64,000 nucleotides of DNA from Macrocystis pyrifera (Eukaryota > Sar > Phaeophyceae > Laminariales > Laminariaceae), in contig JASSKH010000028.1 in the NCBI GenBank assembly GCA_031763025.1, forward strand, positions 3,032,981-3,096,980, read 5' to 3'. The position numbers were made by a program, and so were the translations under genes. Below the pieces are notes generated by a model. The model saw nothing but the letters and a program-made list of their open reading frames with translations. It did not search any database and had not been told where the DNA came from. Shown in pieces: positions 22,750 to 34,116 of this stretch; the first letter of the stretch is position 1; each line of letters opens with the position of its first letter.

Positions 22750-23472
22750 AGGTGCCACGTACTGTTGTGGGCTATTTATATAGACTAAGGACAGTTATTT
22801 ACCGGAGAGTTTTTTTTCCCAAATTTCTCAGATTTTCTCGTTTTGTGAGTTTGTATCAAGATATGGAGGCGTTCTGTCACAATTTGCGAATTTTAACAGA
22901 GGAAAAAATATCCGGAACGCTTCGCATTCGCATATTTGGAAAAAAATATCTGAAAAATCTGCAAGTTAGAAAAATTTGCGCGAAAAGGTAAGTCTAGAAA
23001 ATCGGGAAGTTTAGGGCAAAAGGTGCTTCTATAATATCGGTAATATCGCCCCTAGTATGAACTTTGGGCCATCCCGTCTGAAAACCTACAAGTTGTTGTT
23101 TGTCTTTGGTGTCCACACCGGGTGTCTGATGGTGTTTGTATTGCGGCCGATCGGCTGAAAATCCTTCAGGTGCAGTGTAGTACCCACCGTAAGACCATCC
23201 GTTTTCATACTTTTCGGCGGACAAGACCAGGTAAATCGGCTTGTCACGAGAAAAAAACTAGTTGGAGTTAATATGGTCAGAGGTAAAAGAGAGGACAATG
23301 TTGGAGATAAGACCACGTTCATTGGTTTGTCAGGGATTGGTCTTGAAACGGGCACCTCACTGTACGTGGCACATGACTTTACGTAGTACATGGCACATGA
23401 CTTTACGTCGACAGTTCTTTAAAAATATACTTGGCGAGTTCGACTCGGTCTCGGTGTTGATCTCCGGGGAAG
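22750..23472. other. No gene recognised
   Basis: AT-rich stretch (22800-22990) with repeated AAATTTGCG/AAAAATATC words, then unremarkable sequence. A GTACATGGCACATGACTTTACGT segment is duplicated at ~23363-23406. Confidence 0.35.
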
Positions 23473-23910
23473 CGCTGACTGAGCAGGGTATTTAGACGCG
23501 TGCCAAGGTAGGGTTCGCCATCTAGGGGTTGCGCTTATTATTAAATGAGCCTCTCCACTCGAGGAGTTTTATACCCACTACTAAGTCATCAATAAGCCAC
23601 CCAAAGACTGTTTTTGAGATAAAGCGATAGCGTGACCCGATGAGCAATCTCGTGGCCTACAGTGTGGTGGGCATACCACGATTTTTTTTTGTTAAGCTGA
23701 CTGAGCAGGGTAATTAGGCGCGTGCCAAGGTGGTGTTTTCCTTCTAGGGGTTGCGCGTATTGTTCTCTGAGCCTCCCCACTTGAGGAGCTTTATACTTTT
23801 ACTGTTAATACGTCATTAATAAGCCCCCCAAAATCTGATTTTGAGGTAAAACAATGACTTAACCCGATGAGCAATCCCGTGGTATCCAGTGTACCGGGTA
23901 TACCACGGAA
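23473..23910. repeat. Tandem duplication, ~222 bp period
   Basis: Two copies (starts at ~23473 and ~23695) share CTGACTGAGCAGGGTA, GCGTGCCAAGGT, TCTAGGGGTTGCGC, GAGCCTC.CCACT.GAGGAG, CCCGATGAGCAATC and ATACCACG in order. About 80% identical by eye, so an old duplication. Confidence 0.85.
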
Positions 23911-24731
23911 AATATTGTTGAACACTCACTTTACTCCAACGCGATGTCCGGAGCGCCTAAGTAGAGGAGGCACGCCGGCCAGAAACAATAATGGTTGATT
24001 TGTGCTACACATACCCCGATCTTGGCACGCCTCTTTACTAGGTGATCCCTTGTATTCATCAGTATTTTTATTGATTTTATTCTACTTTCTATGATCCCTT
24101 CTATCCAACAGTACGTTTTTTATTTGATTTTACTTTTCATGCCGTCCAATTTTTCGTCTGCCCGAATTCGGAATATAAGTAAGTACCTCTATTTTCAACA
24201 CATGTACCGCTCTCCCTCCTATTCTGGCCCTGCTTCAGCTCCCTCCCTTTCGTAACTCAGATCCGGGGACCACCACATAGCGCCCCCCCCCCCCCTCCCC
24301 ACTACGGTGGGTGGCTTCATTTCTATCGCGGAAAGGGTAAAACATTTTCTTCCCTCGTCGACTCACGCCGAATTGTGCACACACACGTTATATACGTGGG
24401 TGCTTTCTGCAGTCAATTTCTTTCTGCACAAGAAGAAGGAGGAAAGCCCTCCTTCGGTGGGTTCGCACTCGTTGCACTCACCTTAGTAGTTGCGGGGTTT
24501 AGCCAACTAGACCACCGACGGCGCCTTGGTTTTGCTTTGGGCGCGTCCGTTCAAAGCCGCCCACTCGAGGCCATGGGTATATGGGTATGGTAAGAGACAG
24601 CAAGCGCATACGTATCCCACGAAGAGTATAATTATTTACGTATATATTACGTACCTGGTATAGGTACGTACGCAAGTGCGTCATGCCATTCTGGACGGAA
24701 ATGTTAGGACCATTTGGGCCTACAGCAGGCA
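23911..24731. other. No gene recognised
   Basis: No exon recognised. A 14-base C run is near 24281-24294. ATCCCTT.TAT and TTTTATTTGATTTTA words around 24040-24135 form a weak short direct repeat. Confidence 0.35.
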
Positions 24732-24836
24732 TTACGGGGGACCATAGTAAATAGGACCTACGGTACAGACAAAAACCTATATGTTTACCTATTTTTACCA
24801 ACAATATTTGGTCCCATTTACTATGGTCCCCCGTAA
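24732..24836 (+). mobile_element. TA-flanked MITE, copy 5
   Basis: 105 bp, ends TTACGGGGG and CCCCCGTAA. The right flank is TA; the left flank has decayed to CA. Confidence 0.88.
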
Positions 24837-25559
24837 TAGCTCCTTTCAAGGGACCACACGCAGTGCGTTCGGGATTGGAGGTCCCCTATATAGGTACCGC
24901 AGTCCCGTATCAGAGTTGGTGCCGGCCCCTTATAGTCCGTAGTGGGCAAAAATCGTCGGCAGAAAATTGAGGTCCCTCACTTACCGTTTTATCTTGTAAG
25001 GGCTCCCCTGAGAGGGGCTATAGGGCCCGTTGACAGGGGCCGCATATCATTGACCTCCTCGTGTGCGAGCGTCGGACCTTCGTAATTAAGAGGTACACTC
25101 AAGGAAGTGCACTGCTGTGGAACAGCAGAGCAAACGCGTATCGTTGGCCCTGCTCAATAGTACAAAAGTATATGGCCCTAACAGCTTACTCGAACGGAGA
25201 AGTAGTAGAGTGGATAGAAAATACATTTTACGATTTTCCCTCCTTCTGGCGTACCTGGTATTGCGTACTATGTATGATTTACACCTGTTTCGAATACAAC
25301 AAAACGCTGCACCGACCAACGTGGGGCGCCACCCAGCCCCCCGTCCGCCCTCCTCTCTCTAAAGCCAATCAGCCCCTGTCTTGAGTGCCGTAGTCACCCT
25401 CGACGTCCTCGACGTAGCCAGTAGCAGCCCTGCCGCAATTTCTATCCCGCTAGACCGCGTCTGTTGTGGTGCACGTACTGCCGCAACTGCTGCTGCTACT
25501 GCTACTACTGCTGCTGCTGTGGATGACACGCTGTACGTGAGCCCGGCCGGTACTCTCCT
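24837..25559. other. No gene recognised
   Basis: No supported exon. A short CTG/CTA trinucleotide stretch lies at 25485-25520. Confidence 0.35.
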
Positions 25560-25880
25560 TCGCCCTCCCGCCGATGCAAATTATAGCATTAATATTTTTT
25601 TTGTAACTGGCGTTATTGTTCGTAACTGCCTTTAGCTTTTGTAGCTGTCCTCACCTTTTGTAACTGTCCTTAAGTTTTGGAACCGTCGTACCTATCGTAA
25701 CTGACATTGCCTTTTTGCAGCTGCGGTTGCCTCTCTTTTGTACATTATTTTTGTAACTGCCGTTAACTTTTGTAACTGTCATTGCCTTTTGTACCTAACG
25801 CTTTGTTGTTTTTGTATCCTCTCTTTCCCTTTGTAACTGCCGTTGCCTCGTTCATGCTGGTACCATTGTAGTGCTTGGAA
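25560..25880. repeat. Degenerate TTTTGTAACTG minisatellite
   Basis: At least nine variants of a ~20-bp unit, roughly CCTTTTGTAACTGYCGTT, are spread over 320 bp. Drift between units is large. Confidence 0.7.
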
Positions 25881-25989
25881 CTGACGCTGCCATTTAAACC
25901 TGTCTAGTCTATACATTTTGTAATTTGTAGTTGACTTTTCTGGTTGTAATTACAGCTGCCTTCAGTATCTGTGGTCGCCATCCTTTGCC

Positions 25990-26092
25990 TTTGCCTTTGC
26001 TGCTGCTGTTGCTACGGCTTCTTCTGCTGATGCTGCTGCTGCTGCTGTTGCTCCTACTGTTGCGCGCTGCTGCTGCTGCTGCTGCTGCCAAC
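25990..26092. repeat. CTG microsatellite
   Basis: Interrupted CTG repeats, including GCTGCTGCTGCTGCTG near 26070. Confidence 0.85.
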
Positions 26093-26381
26093 GGTAATAC
26101 ACGCAGGCAACCCGGGTACCGCCCCGGCCGCCCTACTCGCTGCAGATTTCCCGAGCTCCCTCGACAGCAACAACAGCACCGGTAAGAACCCGGACATCTC
26201 TTACTCTAGCCGCCACGAACACCGCCACTGCCACCACCACAACCACCAGTAACCGTCTGCAGGGAGTCCGACTCGTGAACGGCGGCGTTGGCAGCGGCAG
26301 CAGCGGTGGCGTTTTTTTTTCTCTCCTCATCGCGATCATCCCCCACCGCCCTTTTCCACGGCGCCGCCGACGGGGGACAAG

Positions 26382-26551
26382 AAGAGGAGCGACAGCTCGC
26401 CAACGACAGCGACGACAACGAGTCTCTATTTTCGGGGACAGAGGGCGCGGAGTGGGCCGGGTGGGAGTGTCGGTTTTCAGGGGAAGACGGAGGGCGTATC
26501 GCGGTTCCGGAAGACTATGTGCCCGAATCACTCAGGGAGTGGGACGTGGAG
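26382..26551 (+). CDS. Exon A of DUF3598/lipocalin-like gene (tentative)
   Basis: Plus-strand exon reading ..ERQLANDSDDNESLF.. then EWAGWECRFSGEDGG.. and VPEDYVPESLREWDVE. It ends at a good donor, GTGGAG/GTGGGT (26551/26552), phase 0. The start is approximate: a pyrimidine-rich tract (26310-26360) precedes candidate AGs at 26381 and 26384, and no in-frame ATG exists, so at least one upstream exon is expected. The W.G.....F...dG...VPE.YVP..L.EW pattern, with later exons, recalls the beta-barrel proteins annotated DUF3598 in cyanobacteria and algal plastids; this is from memory of the family, not a search. Confidence 0.55.
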
Positions 26552-26778
26552 GTGGGTGTTGTGTATGCGCTGTATGCGCTACATGCGCTGTATGCGCTGC
26601 ATGCGCTGTATGAACAACGTGCCTTTGTATGGTAGGGGTGTATAGCACCCTATTTTTCTGCTGCGGCTCCTCACAAGAAGAGCTCTATATCACCTCACCC
26701 AACACACGGACTTTGAGAAAAAAACGCACACTTAAGCCCGATGCACGAGGCCATGAGCTACAGTGGGTGTTTAGCAGG

Positions 26779-26935
26779 GCTGTTCACGGCTCGGCTCGGA
26801 TGGGGTCACTTGACCCGAGCCGATCAGACTCAATCCGACCGGTGAGAATTCGAATACCTCCTGACCCGACCCAACCCGACCGGTGATTTTTTGAAGACCT
26901 CCTGACCCGACCCTCGGGTCGGATCTTAACCCAGG
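26779..26935 (+). repeat. GACCC-rich repeat with CAGGG start, hAT-like terminus
   Basis: Starts CAGGGCTGTTCACGGCTCGG and continues with CTCCTGACCCGACCC-type blocks. The start resembles the end of the element at 51175-52049 (CAGGGCTTTTCGCGGGTC). I could not find the other end, so it may be a truncated copy. It lies in the intron after exon A. Confidence 0.5.
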
Positions 26936-27150
26936 AACAACACTGGTATCTAACAAACACGTGGTAAAACAAAAATCAGATTGGATCTATAGGTATTGAT
27001 TGGGTTGGTCCTCGGCTAAGGAGCACCGTCACAGAAAAGTGTTTGTGCTCAAAAGCGCCACCCATACCGAAGCATGTGCTATTTATCATCGTGAGCACGG
27101 ACCAATCAGTGAAACGTCTTCGATCCCAGCTCTACACGCCACGCTGGTAG

Positions 27151-27377
27151 ATTTATGTATGTATGTATGTATGTATGTATGTATGTATGTATGTATGTAG
27201 GTAGGTAGGTAGGTAGGTAGGTAGGTAGGTAGGTAGGTATGTATGTATGTATGTATGTATGTATGTATGTATGTATGTATGTATGTATGTATGTATGTAT
27301 GTATGTATGTATGTATGTATGTATGTATGTATGTATGTATGTATGTATGTATGTATGTATGTATGTATGTATGTATG
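27151..27377 (+). repeat. Compound tetranucleotide microsatellite
   Basis: (TATG)n from 27151, (TAGG)n at ~27197-27237, then (TATG)n to 27377. All frames are open for long distances because the unit has no stop in some frames; the Tyr/Val/Cys/Met or His/Thr/Ile strings are artefacts. Intronic between exons A and B. Confidence 0.97.
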
Positions 27378-27464
27378 GATAACGGCTGCGGCGACGCACG
27401 CCCCCCCTCTACCCTTATTATTCCATCTCCGCATGTTTTTCTGGGGAAAAAACGCGCTGCACAG

Positions 27465-27649
27465 GTATGGGGGTTCGAAACGCTCACGAGCGAGCGGCGG
27501 CAGCTGCATCAACATCAACAGCAGCAAGGGGAAGATAAGGAAAGCAACAGCAACTACAACAACAAGGACAACAACACCAATAGTGTGGTCTACCGCAAGC
27601 GGGGGCGGGTGTTCCCGGAGGTCGGATGCGCGCTGGACAACCTCTCCCT
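27465..27649 (+). CDS. Exon B of DUF3598/lipocalin-like gene (tentative)
   Basis: Acceptor CTGCACAG at 27464, donor CTCCCT/GTGAGT at 27649/27650. Joined in phase 0 to exon A it continues ..EWDVE/VWGFETLTSERR.., then a Gln/Asn-rich insert (~35 residues), then VVYRKRGRVFPEVGCALDN. The conserved-looking parts flank the low-complexity insert, as expected for a loop. It ends in phase 2. Confidence 0.55.
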
Positions 27650-28429
27650 GTGAGTGCCGTACTAGCACCGACGAGGAGGTTACATCGCCCCGGGGGAGGG
27701 GGCATGACATGAACTGCTCCCACATTTTGGAAATCAAGTGCTTAGAATTGAGGCAGGAACGTATTTCCAGCAATGAGGGTCATTTCTAACGTACAAGAAT
27801 ATAAATTCACGGTCCGTGACGAAAAATGACCACGATTCGCTACATTTGCAAATATTGGCGTTTTGTCACGATGTTTCTACCTTTTTTTTCAGTGTTCTTG
27901 TTATGAATCGTATTATAGACCAAGTATCACACAAGGTTTGTAAATAGGAGATTCGACGAAAAATCTTCGATCTCACAGGTGATTTTGAATTATTATTATT
28001 TTTATACATATCCCTATGTATTAATTATGGTTTTCTTGTTGATTTTTTCAAAGCTTTTCATTGTCACGAACGATTCGTGAAAATAGTATGTACCTGGTAG
28101 CATGGGTTCGAGAGAACGTCAGCTTGTTTTTTTGTCACGATTTGCGACGTTTTGTGCGTGAGAAACCGACCCTATGACATAGAAGGGTTTATCTACTGTA
28201 AGTTGTGATCCCGAAGAGGCTTGCCGAATAGGCGTTTCCTGAGTTGACTGCGTCCCTCGCTCGCCCTCACCCCCTCCTACTCCCCCCCTTCCCCGCTTTC
28301 GGCCCCCGCTCAGAGAGGTGAACGCCCAAACATCCGTACTGGAAGGGGACGGCATCTTCCTCGCCAGCTTTCCAGGAGGCCCGGGAGGGGCACACCTGCT
28401 CGGAAAGGTGATGTCGCTGTGAGGAGAGC

Positions 28430-28690
28430 GTGCGGGGGGGCGGGGGGGTCAAGGTGGGGGTGGGCGTGGGCAGGGGTGGGGGGTGTGGGGGGGTACTCAT
28501 GTCATGCATGGCCGTAGTCGTATGACCATAGAGCCTCGCATCCCTACAATGCCGGGATGGAGCACGTCGCTTTTTCACCCACCAGGCAGCATTACTTGCA
28601 CCGAGCGCGAAGGGGGGGGGTTATAGTGCTGCATATTCTTTCGCCGAGCGCTGCTGCCGATGATTGAGTTCGCGTTAATTTGAAGTTTTG
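28430..28690 (+). repeat. Dispersed repeat with G-rich head, copy 3
   Basis: A long G-rich tract (28430-28493) precedes GTACTCATGTCATGCATGGCC, GCATCCCTACAATGCCGG, GGAGCACGTC, TTTCACCCACCAGGCAG and TTGCACCGAGCGCGAA. It lies in the intron between exons B and C. Confidence 0.8.
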
Positions 28691-28984
28691 CAGCTGCTTT
28701 CCTCGGGGTGTGCATCGTCGAACCACACGATGGTTAGTAGTGCGGATAAAGTCGAGGGTTGCGCCGATTCATGGTCGGCGGTGGTGGCCGACAAAGACAA
28801 TAGCCCTATCTTCTTATCCCCACTCCCTGTCTCCCCTACCCCCTCCGCCGAGGAAACACACGACTCTCACTCAACCACCCCTCCTCCCCACCCCTTCCTC
28901 CCCCTCCCCCTCCCCACCCCCCGCGCGTGTGCACCCCCCCCTCCCCCTCGCCCCATCCCTTCCCATCATAAACACCCCTCGCAG

Positions 28985-29258
28985 AAACCCGCGGCGTCTG
29001 AGTCATTAGAGCTCGACCTCGAAGCCGGCCTCCTCTTCCCGGGAAGGGCTTTCGTCGACGATTCGATGGCCCAGAAAGGGGGGGACGGGGACGAAGGGGA
29101 GGCAGGGGAGAAATCCAGAGCGAGGGTACAGTTCCGCCTGAAAAGGTTCGGTGATGGTGTTGGTGGTGGCGGCGGCGGCTGTGCGTTGGGACCGATGGTG
29201 ACTGTGACGCGAGAGCGCCAGTACCGCCACGGCTTCGACGACGGCTTGCTGTACAAGG
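28985..29258 (+). CDS. Exon C of DUF3598/lipocalin-like gene (tentative)
   Basis: A long C-rich tract ends in an excellent acceptor, CACCCCTCGCAG at 28984. The exon reads LELDLEAGLLFPGRAFVDD.., RVQFRLKRFGDG, a short Gly run, and LGPMVTVTRERQYRHGF, ending at donor CAAGG/GTGAGAG (29258/29259), phase 1. Exon B ends in phase 2 and this one starts in phase 0, so a small exon between them is required. A candidate begins at 28738 or 28741 (reading SADKVEGCADSW) but its donor is unclear. Confidence 0.55.
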
Positions 29259-31332
29259 GTGAGAGTCGCGGCGGTCGGCCGCCAATATGTTTCGTTCTTT
29301 CGTCGTCGTGTGCATTTTGTTTGGGGGAACGGCGCGCGGGCGCGATCGGTCGAGGGAGGGGAACAGCCTGGGCTAGGTCGTGCGGCCAATGCCGCAATTG
29401 CCATTTTCTTGCGGCACGTTTTCGCTCTGTAGTCCCAAGGAGGGTCATTAACGAACATTGATGACCTTCAAATTAGCCAAGGTGCACGCCACCTGAGAAA
29501 GAACTGCATAAAAACTCTGTTGTATCGTATCGTACCGCTGTCGTTGACACCTTGCCTGGCTCTTTTAACCCTTAGACCACCTCAAAAATGTTCCCATTCT
29601 AATTTATAGGGTGTGTTTAGTACGGTATACGAGGTTTCCCTTCGGGATGTGGTCGACTTGAAATGCTGGGGGTATCGCAGGTTGAACAGGGGGACCATCA
29701 CCATCATCGAGGTTCCCTATTTACTCCGAGTACTGCTGTTGTATGCTGCTGTGCGACAGAATGAGGTTCGGCTTCGTGTGCTTGACTTTTCAATTGTACG
29801 GGAAATGTGAACATAATTGCGTGTATCTCTTGGTGAGCACTGCACACACATACAAACACGAAAGCACTGTGGTTGTCACGAAGGCCAAGGTGTGAAGCGC
29901 TGATGCTGCTGTGCTGCTATTGTTCCGCTGACGCCTTTGTAGTGTGTACTGTGGCCGCGCGGTTGCTTTTGAAATCCCGAGGAAATGTATGTTCGTATCG
30001 TCGTCGTGCCCCCTGTGCAGGACCCAATGAATTGCACCTTTCTTGAGACTACGTATGTGCTCGTTCGTACTCCCTAGGTCGAAAGGAAACATGGTACACT
30101 CAAGCATACACACAACTGCAACGTCCGTGGGCTACATTGAAGGAAGAGCTTGGTGTGCGACTGCTGTTGTTCCGTAGCTGCCACATAGTTAGAGAGCTTG
30201 AGGAACTATGTGATACGGACATTATACTGTACAAAAGCAGCAGCCAGCAGCAGAGCAAAATTTTGAACGCTTAGTTCATGGGAGTTTCCATCGTCCTGCT
30301 TGGCTCTAGCTGGGCGGAACGCCTTCCCGTGATTACCTGCCAGATTTCGCAACTTTAAACGCCCAGAGCACGCGCCACGGAGCCCTACCGGAACCCAGAT
30401 TTGCGCCGTGGTGTACACGCAGGACCCCCTGCGTGCCCCGAAGCCGAGAGCGCGAGAAAATACCCGCGGCCAGAAGAGAAATCGTGGCCGATGTGCGAAA
30501 AAAAACAGTTTGGTACAAATTTCGCATGATACAAGGAGCATATCGTAACTACAGCAGTAGCCTTTGCTTATTGAAAAAAAAACAGCCGTGAGATCGAGAT
30601 TTTGTCGAAAATCATTTTTAGGTGGTTAGTGTGAACGTATTATGACATATCCGTAGGTAGTGGGTTCGTTGCGTACAAAGACTCGTCAGTTTTTTGTTAG
30701 GCCGCTATAAAAACTAGAAACACATCTCGTACATAGCACACGGTATCGAATTATCACACGCCGCTCGCAGATATGAGTTTCGAGGAAATGAACTCACAGC
30801 TGCGTAGTCTTTCTTTTTTTTTTCGAAATGTACTTGGGGGTACGCCGGTAACCAACCTGATTTTTCAGGTCATACTTGGGGGAGGTAACCTGGTGCCCCG
30901 AGAGTGCACTCATATACCCTACTAAGCACGCCCCTTGAAAACGTCGCAAACGTTTTTTTGGCCAGGCGGTGGACTGGACTCGCAGCAGTTGCGCGGACTC
31001 CTGCAATCGAAGTGCTTCGCCGAGTTCGAGATGGCCCCAACCCCCTCCGACCTGGCCGGCGAGTGGCAATCGAGCCCGGGAGTCTGGAAGGTATGACGTG
31101 CGCTGAAGAACTTGCGAAATGTTACGGTCGAGTGTTTCCGTCTGGCTTGCGCCACCCCCCACGAAGCTCGTTCGCTCCCCACATATCCACTGTGCAACAT
31201 CATGCCGCACATTTTTTTTTCCTGGTGCCGACCCGCATACGCCCCCCTGCCCTCGCTGCACCCCTTCCATATTTCTCAACGCCGAACCGATCCCGCACAT
31301 GTAGCTGTTCGACCACACCTCAACATCCTTAG

Positions 31333-31769
31333 CGAGGCCACCTGCTAGGGGCAAGGCTTTCCCGGGGGACCCCTTGGTGCTGAACCGACCCGCTTCGCAC
31401 TGGGAGGGTACTAACAACGCCCCCAACCCAAATCCCACTGTCTCGGGCGACGAAAACGCCTCTGGAGAGACCGCGAGCCTGCTGCTTCTGCGGGGTGGAA
31501 TTACGGTACGGGTGGGCCCGTGGCGGCTTTCCGACAAAGCACGCTCGGAAGATTTGAAGTGGGGTGGTGCCGCCGCGATTCGCGCGGCGTCTGCTGGGGT
31601 GGGGTTTGATCCCATCAAGGGGGCGTGTTGGGCGGTAGAGGTCGGCTGGTTGGTGGACGGGGGGGGCGGCGCCGGTAGAAGGGAGGTGCTGACGACTGTG
31701 ATTGATGCGGAGACCATGGAGCCTCTCGGCGCGTGGAGAGGGGTGGAGGAGCGCGTGCGCGTGGATTGA
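31333..31769 (+). CDS. Terminal exon D of DUF3598/lipocalin-like gene (tentative)
   Basis: Acceptor ACATCCTTAG at 31332; the phase-1 end of exon C joins here without a stop. The exon reads PGDPLVLNRPASHWEG.., then SLLLLRGGITVRVG, CWAVEVGWLVDGG, RREVLTTVIDAETMEPLGAW, EERVRVD and TGA at 31767-31769. The order Leu-rich strand, GG(I/V)xVxxP/G, VEVGWL, R..L..D, W...E is how I remember the DUF3598 C-terminal half. A longer minus-strand frame overlaps (30794-31717) but lacks such structure. The intron C-D is 2.07 kb; additional small exons in it cannot be excluded. Confidence 0.55.
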
Positions 31770-33419
31770 GTTCAGTGTGCTGTTTCGAGATGCGCAGGGG
31801 GCTGGCTGTCATTGTTGTTATGTTTTGTTGTTTGCAGCCTCAAGATCTTGGGGTCAGAAAGGAGGGCGCCTTTCCCCGCAGTGGGAGATGTGCCGTTTGA
31901 GCTCGTGCGCAGCCGCCCGTCGATCGTTTTTTGTTCGCTGGGTGATGCTAGAGCGCGTGGCCCTCCTCTTCTCTGGGTGCGGCTATTTCAATTAACAGTA
32001 TTACATATAGTACAACAGCAGGTTGTCGTATCATACCAATCTGACCGAGAATACGTGCTCTGTTTGATATTCATATCAGACCACCGACGGCTACTGCTGT
32101 ATTCCCGGTCAGAGTGGCATCGTACCAATGGTAGGTTTGATGAACGGTGTCTTGAGTAAGTAAATCCTGCTGTAGCTCAGCTTAGGTGGTGCATTTTCTA
32201 TGTTTTGTTACGGACGAGTTCTGCGCACCGACAAAGAGCTTCCGTGGACATCGTTAACCGGCTCAACGAAAATAGAAAATACTGTAGTGGCTCTACTGTA
32301 GTCTATGTAGTAGGCACACCTTCTGTTTTCTTAAGGTTCGCGCATAGCAGTTTGTAGAACAGCTGAAGCTTTCTTAAGGCTACTGTTACTACTGTACGTA
32401 CAGCAGTTGCAGCGCAGCTGTGCAAAGTAGATGCACCCTGGTAGTATGTATCATGAAGCAATTCCTCGTGTCAGCAGCCGAATGACGAGAGAGCGGTCGC
32501 GATTGTGACTTGTTTGGCTCACCGTTTGTGCGAAAAAATCGAGCCTAACGGTACTTTTTTTTTGTGTCAATATACCATACAAACACCGCGACGCGCAACC
32601 CTTCGACAAACCTACCATGTTCACTATCGACTCGCGCTACGATAACGGCAGCACTTTTTTTGCCTTATGAGGCAACAATTGTGACTGACGGACGCCTCAA
32701 CCGAGGAACTACCCAAGATTATATTTCGTTTGCCTTTCGACAATGTGCGGAGCTTTATTCCATTCGAATGAAAAAACTGACACAATTCGTCGAATACTAC
32801 CAATCCCATCCGATCAATTCTCCTTCCCTGCCTATACTCCACTACCACCCTTTATGTACCCAACTACTGTACCTGCTGTAATCTTGTATCATCAGGTTGC
32901 ACATTGCTATATTTCTTCGCCGTGCCCTGTGTCACTGGAATACCGTTTACTGGTATGTTTTACTGCCCTTTTCGATGTTTACCCATACGTAGTGTTATCA
33001 GGCTTAGATTGGGTAGTGGGCGATTGGCTAACCCTTTACCAGCTAGCCCAACGGAGTAAGACCTTAACCAAAAGCGTCCTCGGCAGGACACGAGCCTTGA
33101 GCGTGGAATCACCATGGATTGGGGGAGTGTTTGCAGGCTTGGATTGGGTAGTAGGCGATTGGTTGTAACTTTTTACCGGTAACCCAACGGAGTATATGGT
33201 CAGATAGTTAAAGAGCGTTAATTGTTTATAATAGTATGAATTGCACTGCAGCGGCCCTTACTTTGACGGATACAGCAGTGGTATAGCAGTAAATGGTCAG
33301 GTGTTCAACCCCTTTAGTACTGCAGTCCCGATTTGGGGACAAACCACTCTAATTCCAAGTGCTTTGTCCCCAAAACGGGACTGCAGTACTAAAAATCCAA
33401 TCCTCCTTCACCAAACTAC
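31770..33419. other. No gene recognised
   Basis: No exon seen. GGCTTGGATTGGGTAGT.GGCGATTGG occurs twice (~33000 and ~33136), an imperfect 136-bp-period duplication. ACTGCAGTCCCGATTTGGGGACAAA and its inverse at ~33318 and ~33366 make a short hairpin that also occurs at ~43637-43705. Confidence 0.4.
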
Positions 33420-33539
33420 ATAATCATAAAATCAACCAGAGGATCAAGCGCAAAAATAAAATGAAGGCAAAGGAAGACCACGTTCGAACCAGCTGCGGCA
33501 GTTGGCGGCACGAGTAGCATATACATGTTCTACTTACTA

Positions 33540-33645
33540 TTACGGGGGACCATAGTAAACAGGACCAAATATTGTTAGTAAAAAATACCTAAATATATAG
33601 GTTTTTATGTATGCCATAGGTCCTGTTAACTATAGACCCCCGTAA
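33540..33645 (-). mobile_element. TA-flanked MITE, copy 6
   Basis: 106 bp, reverse of copies 1-5, flanked by TA at 33538-33539 and 33646-33647. The same point in sister repeats is empty with a single TA (34467-34468; 61172-61173), directly showing the TA duplication. Confidence 0.95.
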
Positions 33646-33784
33646 TAGTGGGCCTGGCGCATTGCTACCCTGTCTGTCATCTCCTTCCTACTTGCGTCCA
33701 CCGCGGTTTCCCTTCTACTCCTCCTGTTGCCCCCCCCTCCCCGTATTCCCTTGTGAGTGATACCAGCTGGACTACAAGCACCCA

Positions 33785-34116
33785 GCCGGCGTCCCCGGTG
33801 GCTTGGTAGGTGGTCCGCGTGCCTATCAAGATCAATTTCCTTTCGTGGATTCGAGTCTCACCGAGTGCATGCTCGTAGAGACTTTTTCTTATATAAAAAA
33901 TTGATAAGCTGGGAAAGCGCGAGAGCGTGAGTTAGTTACATTCGATGAAAATCGACGAGCAGTGGGAATGCTGAACCCTATGCGCAACAAAAAATAAAGG
34001 CACGTACCGGGGGGGAGAAGGGACGACACCTGTGACCACGGCTTGTCCAGAAGCTCGCTGAGGGTAAAACCTCCTACGAGTTAGGTTGGAAAGTAAAAAC
34101 GATGATTAAAAAAAAA
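33785..34116 (+). mobile_element. tRNA-derived SINE, copy 1
   Basis: Starts GCCGGCGTCCCCGGTGGC. It has an A-box-like TGGCTTGGTAGGTGG and a B-box-like GATTCGAGTCTCACC about 45 bp later, which is tRNA promoter spacing. A ~270-bp unrelated body follows, ending in an A-rich tail (34107-34116). A second full copy lies at 36290-36627 and a reverse copy at 59238-59567. Internal Pol III promoter and A-tail define a SINE; the parent tRNA is not certain. Confidence 0.9.

Noticed and set aside
27086-27789. Long Tyr/Ile/His/Thr and Met/Tyr/Val/Cys frames
   Set aside because: Produced by the (TATG)n/(TAGG)n microsatellite. Only 27465-27649 beyond the repeat has exon features.
30794-31717. 307-codon minus-strand frame
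   Set aside because: It overlaps the plus-strand exon D, shows no domain or splice support, and looks like the complement of GC-rich coding sequence.
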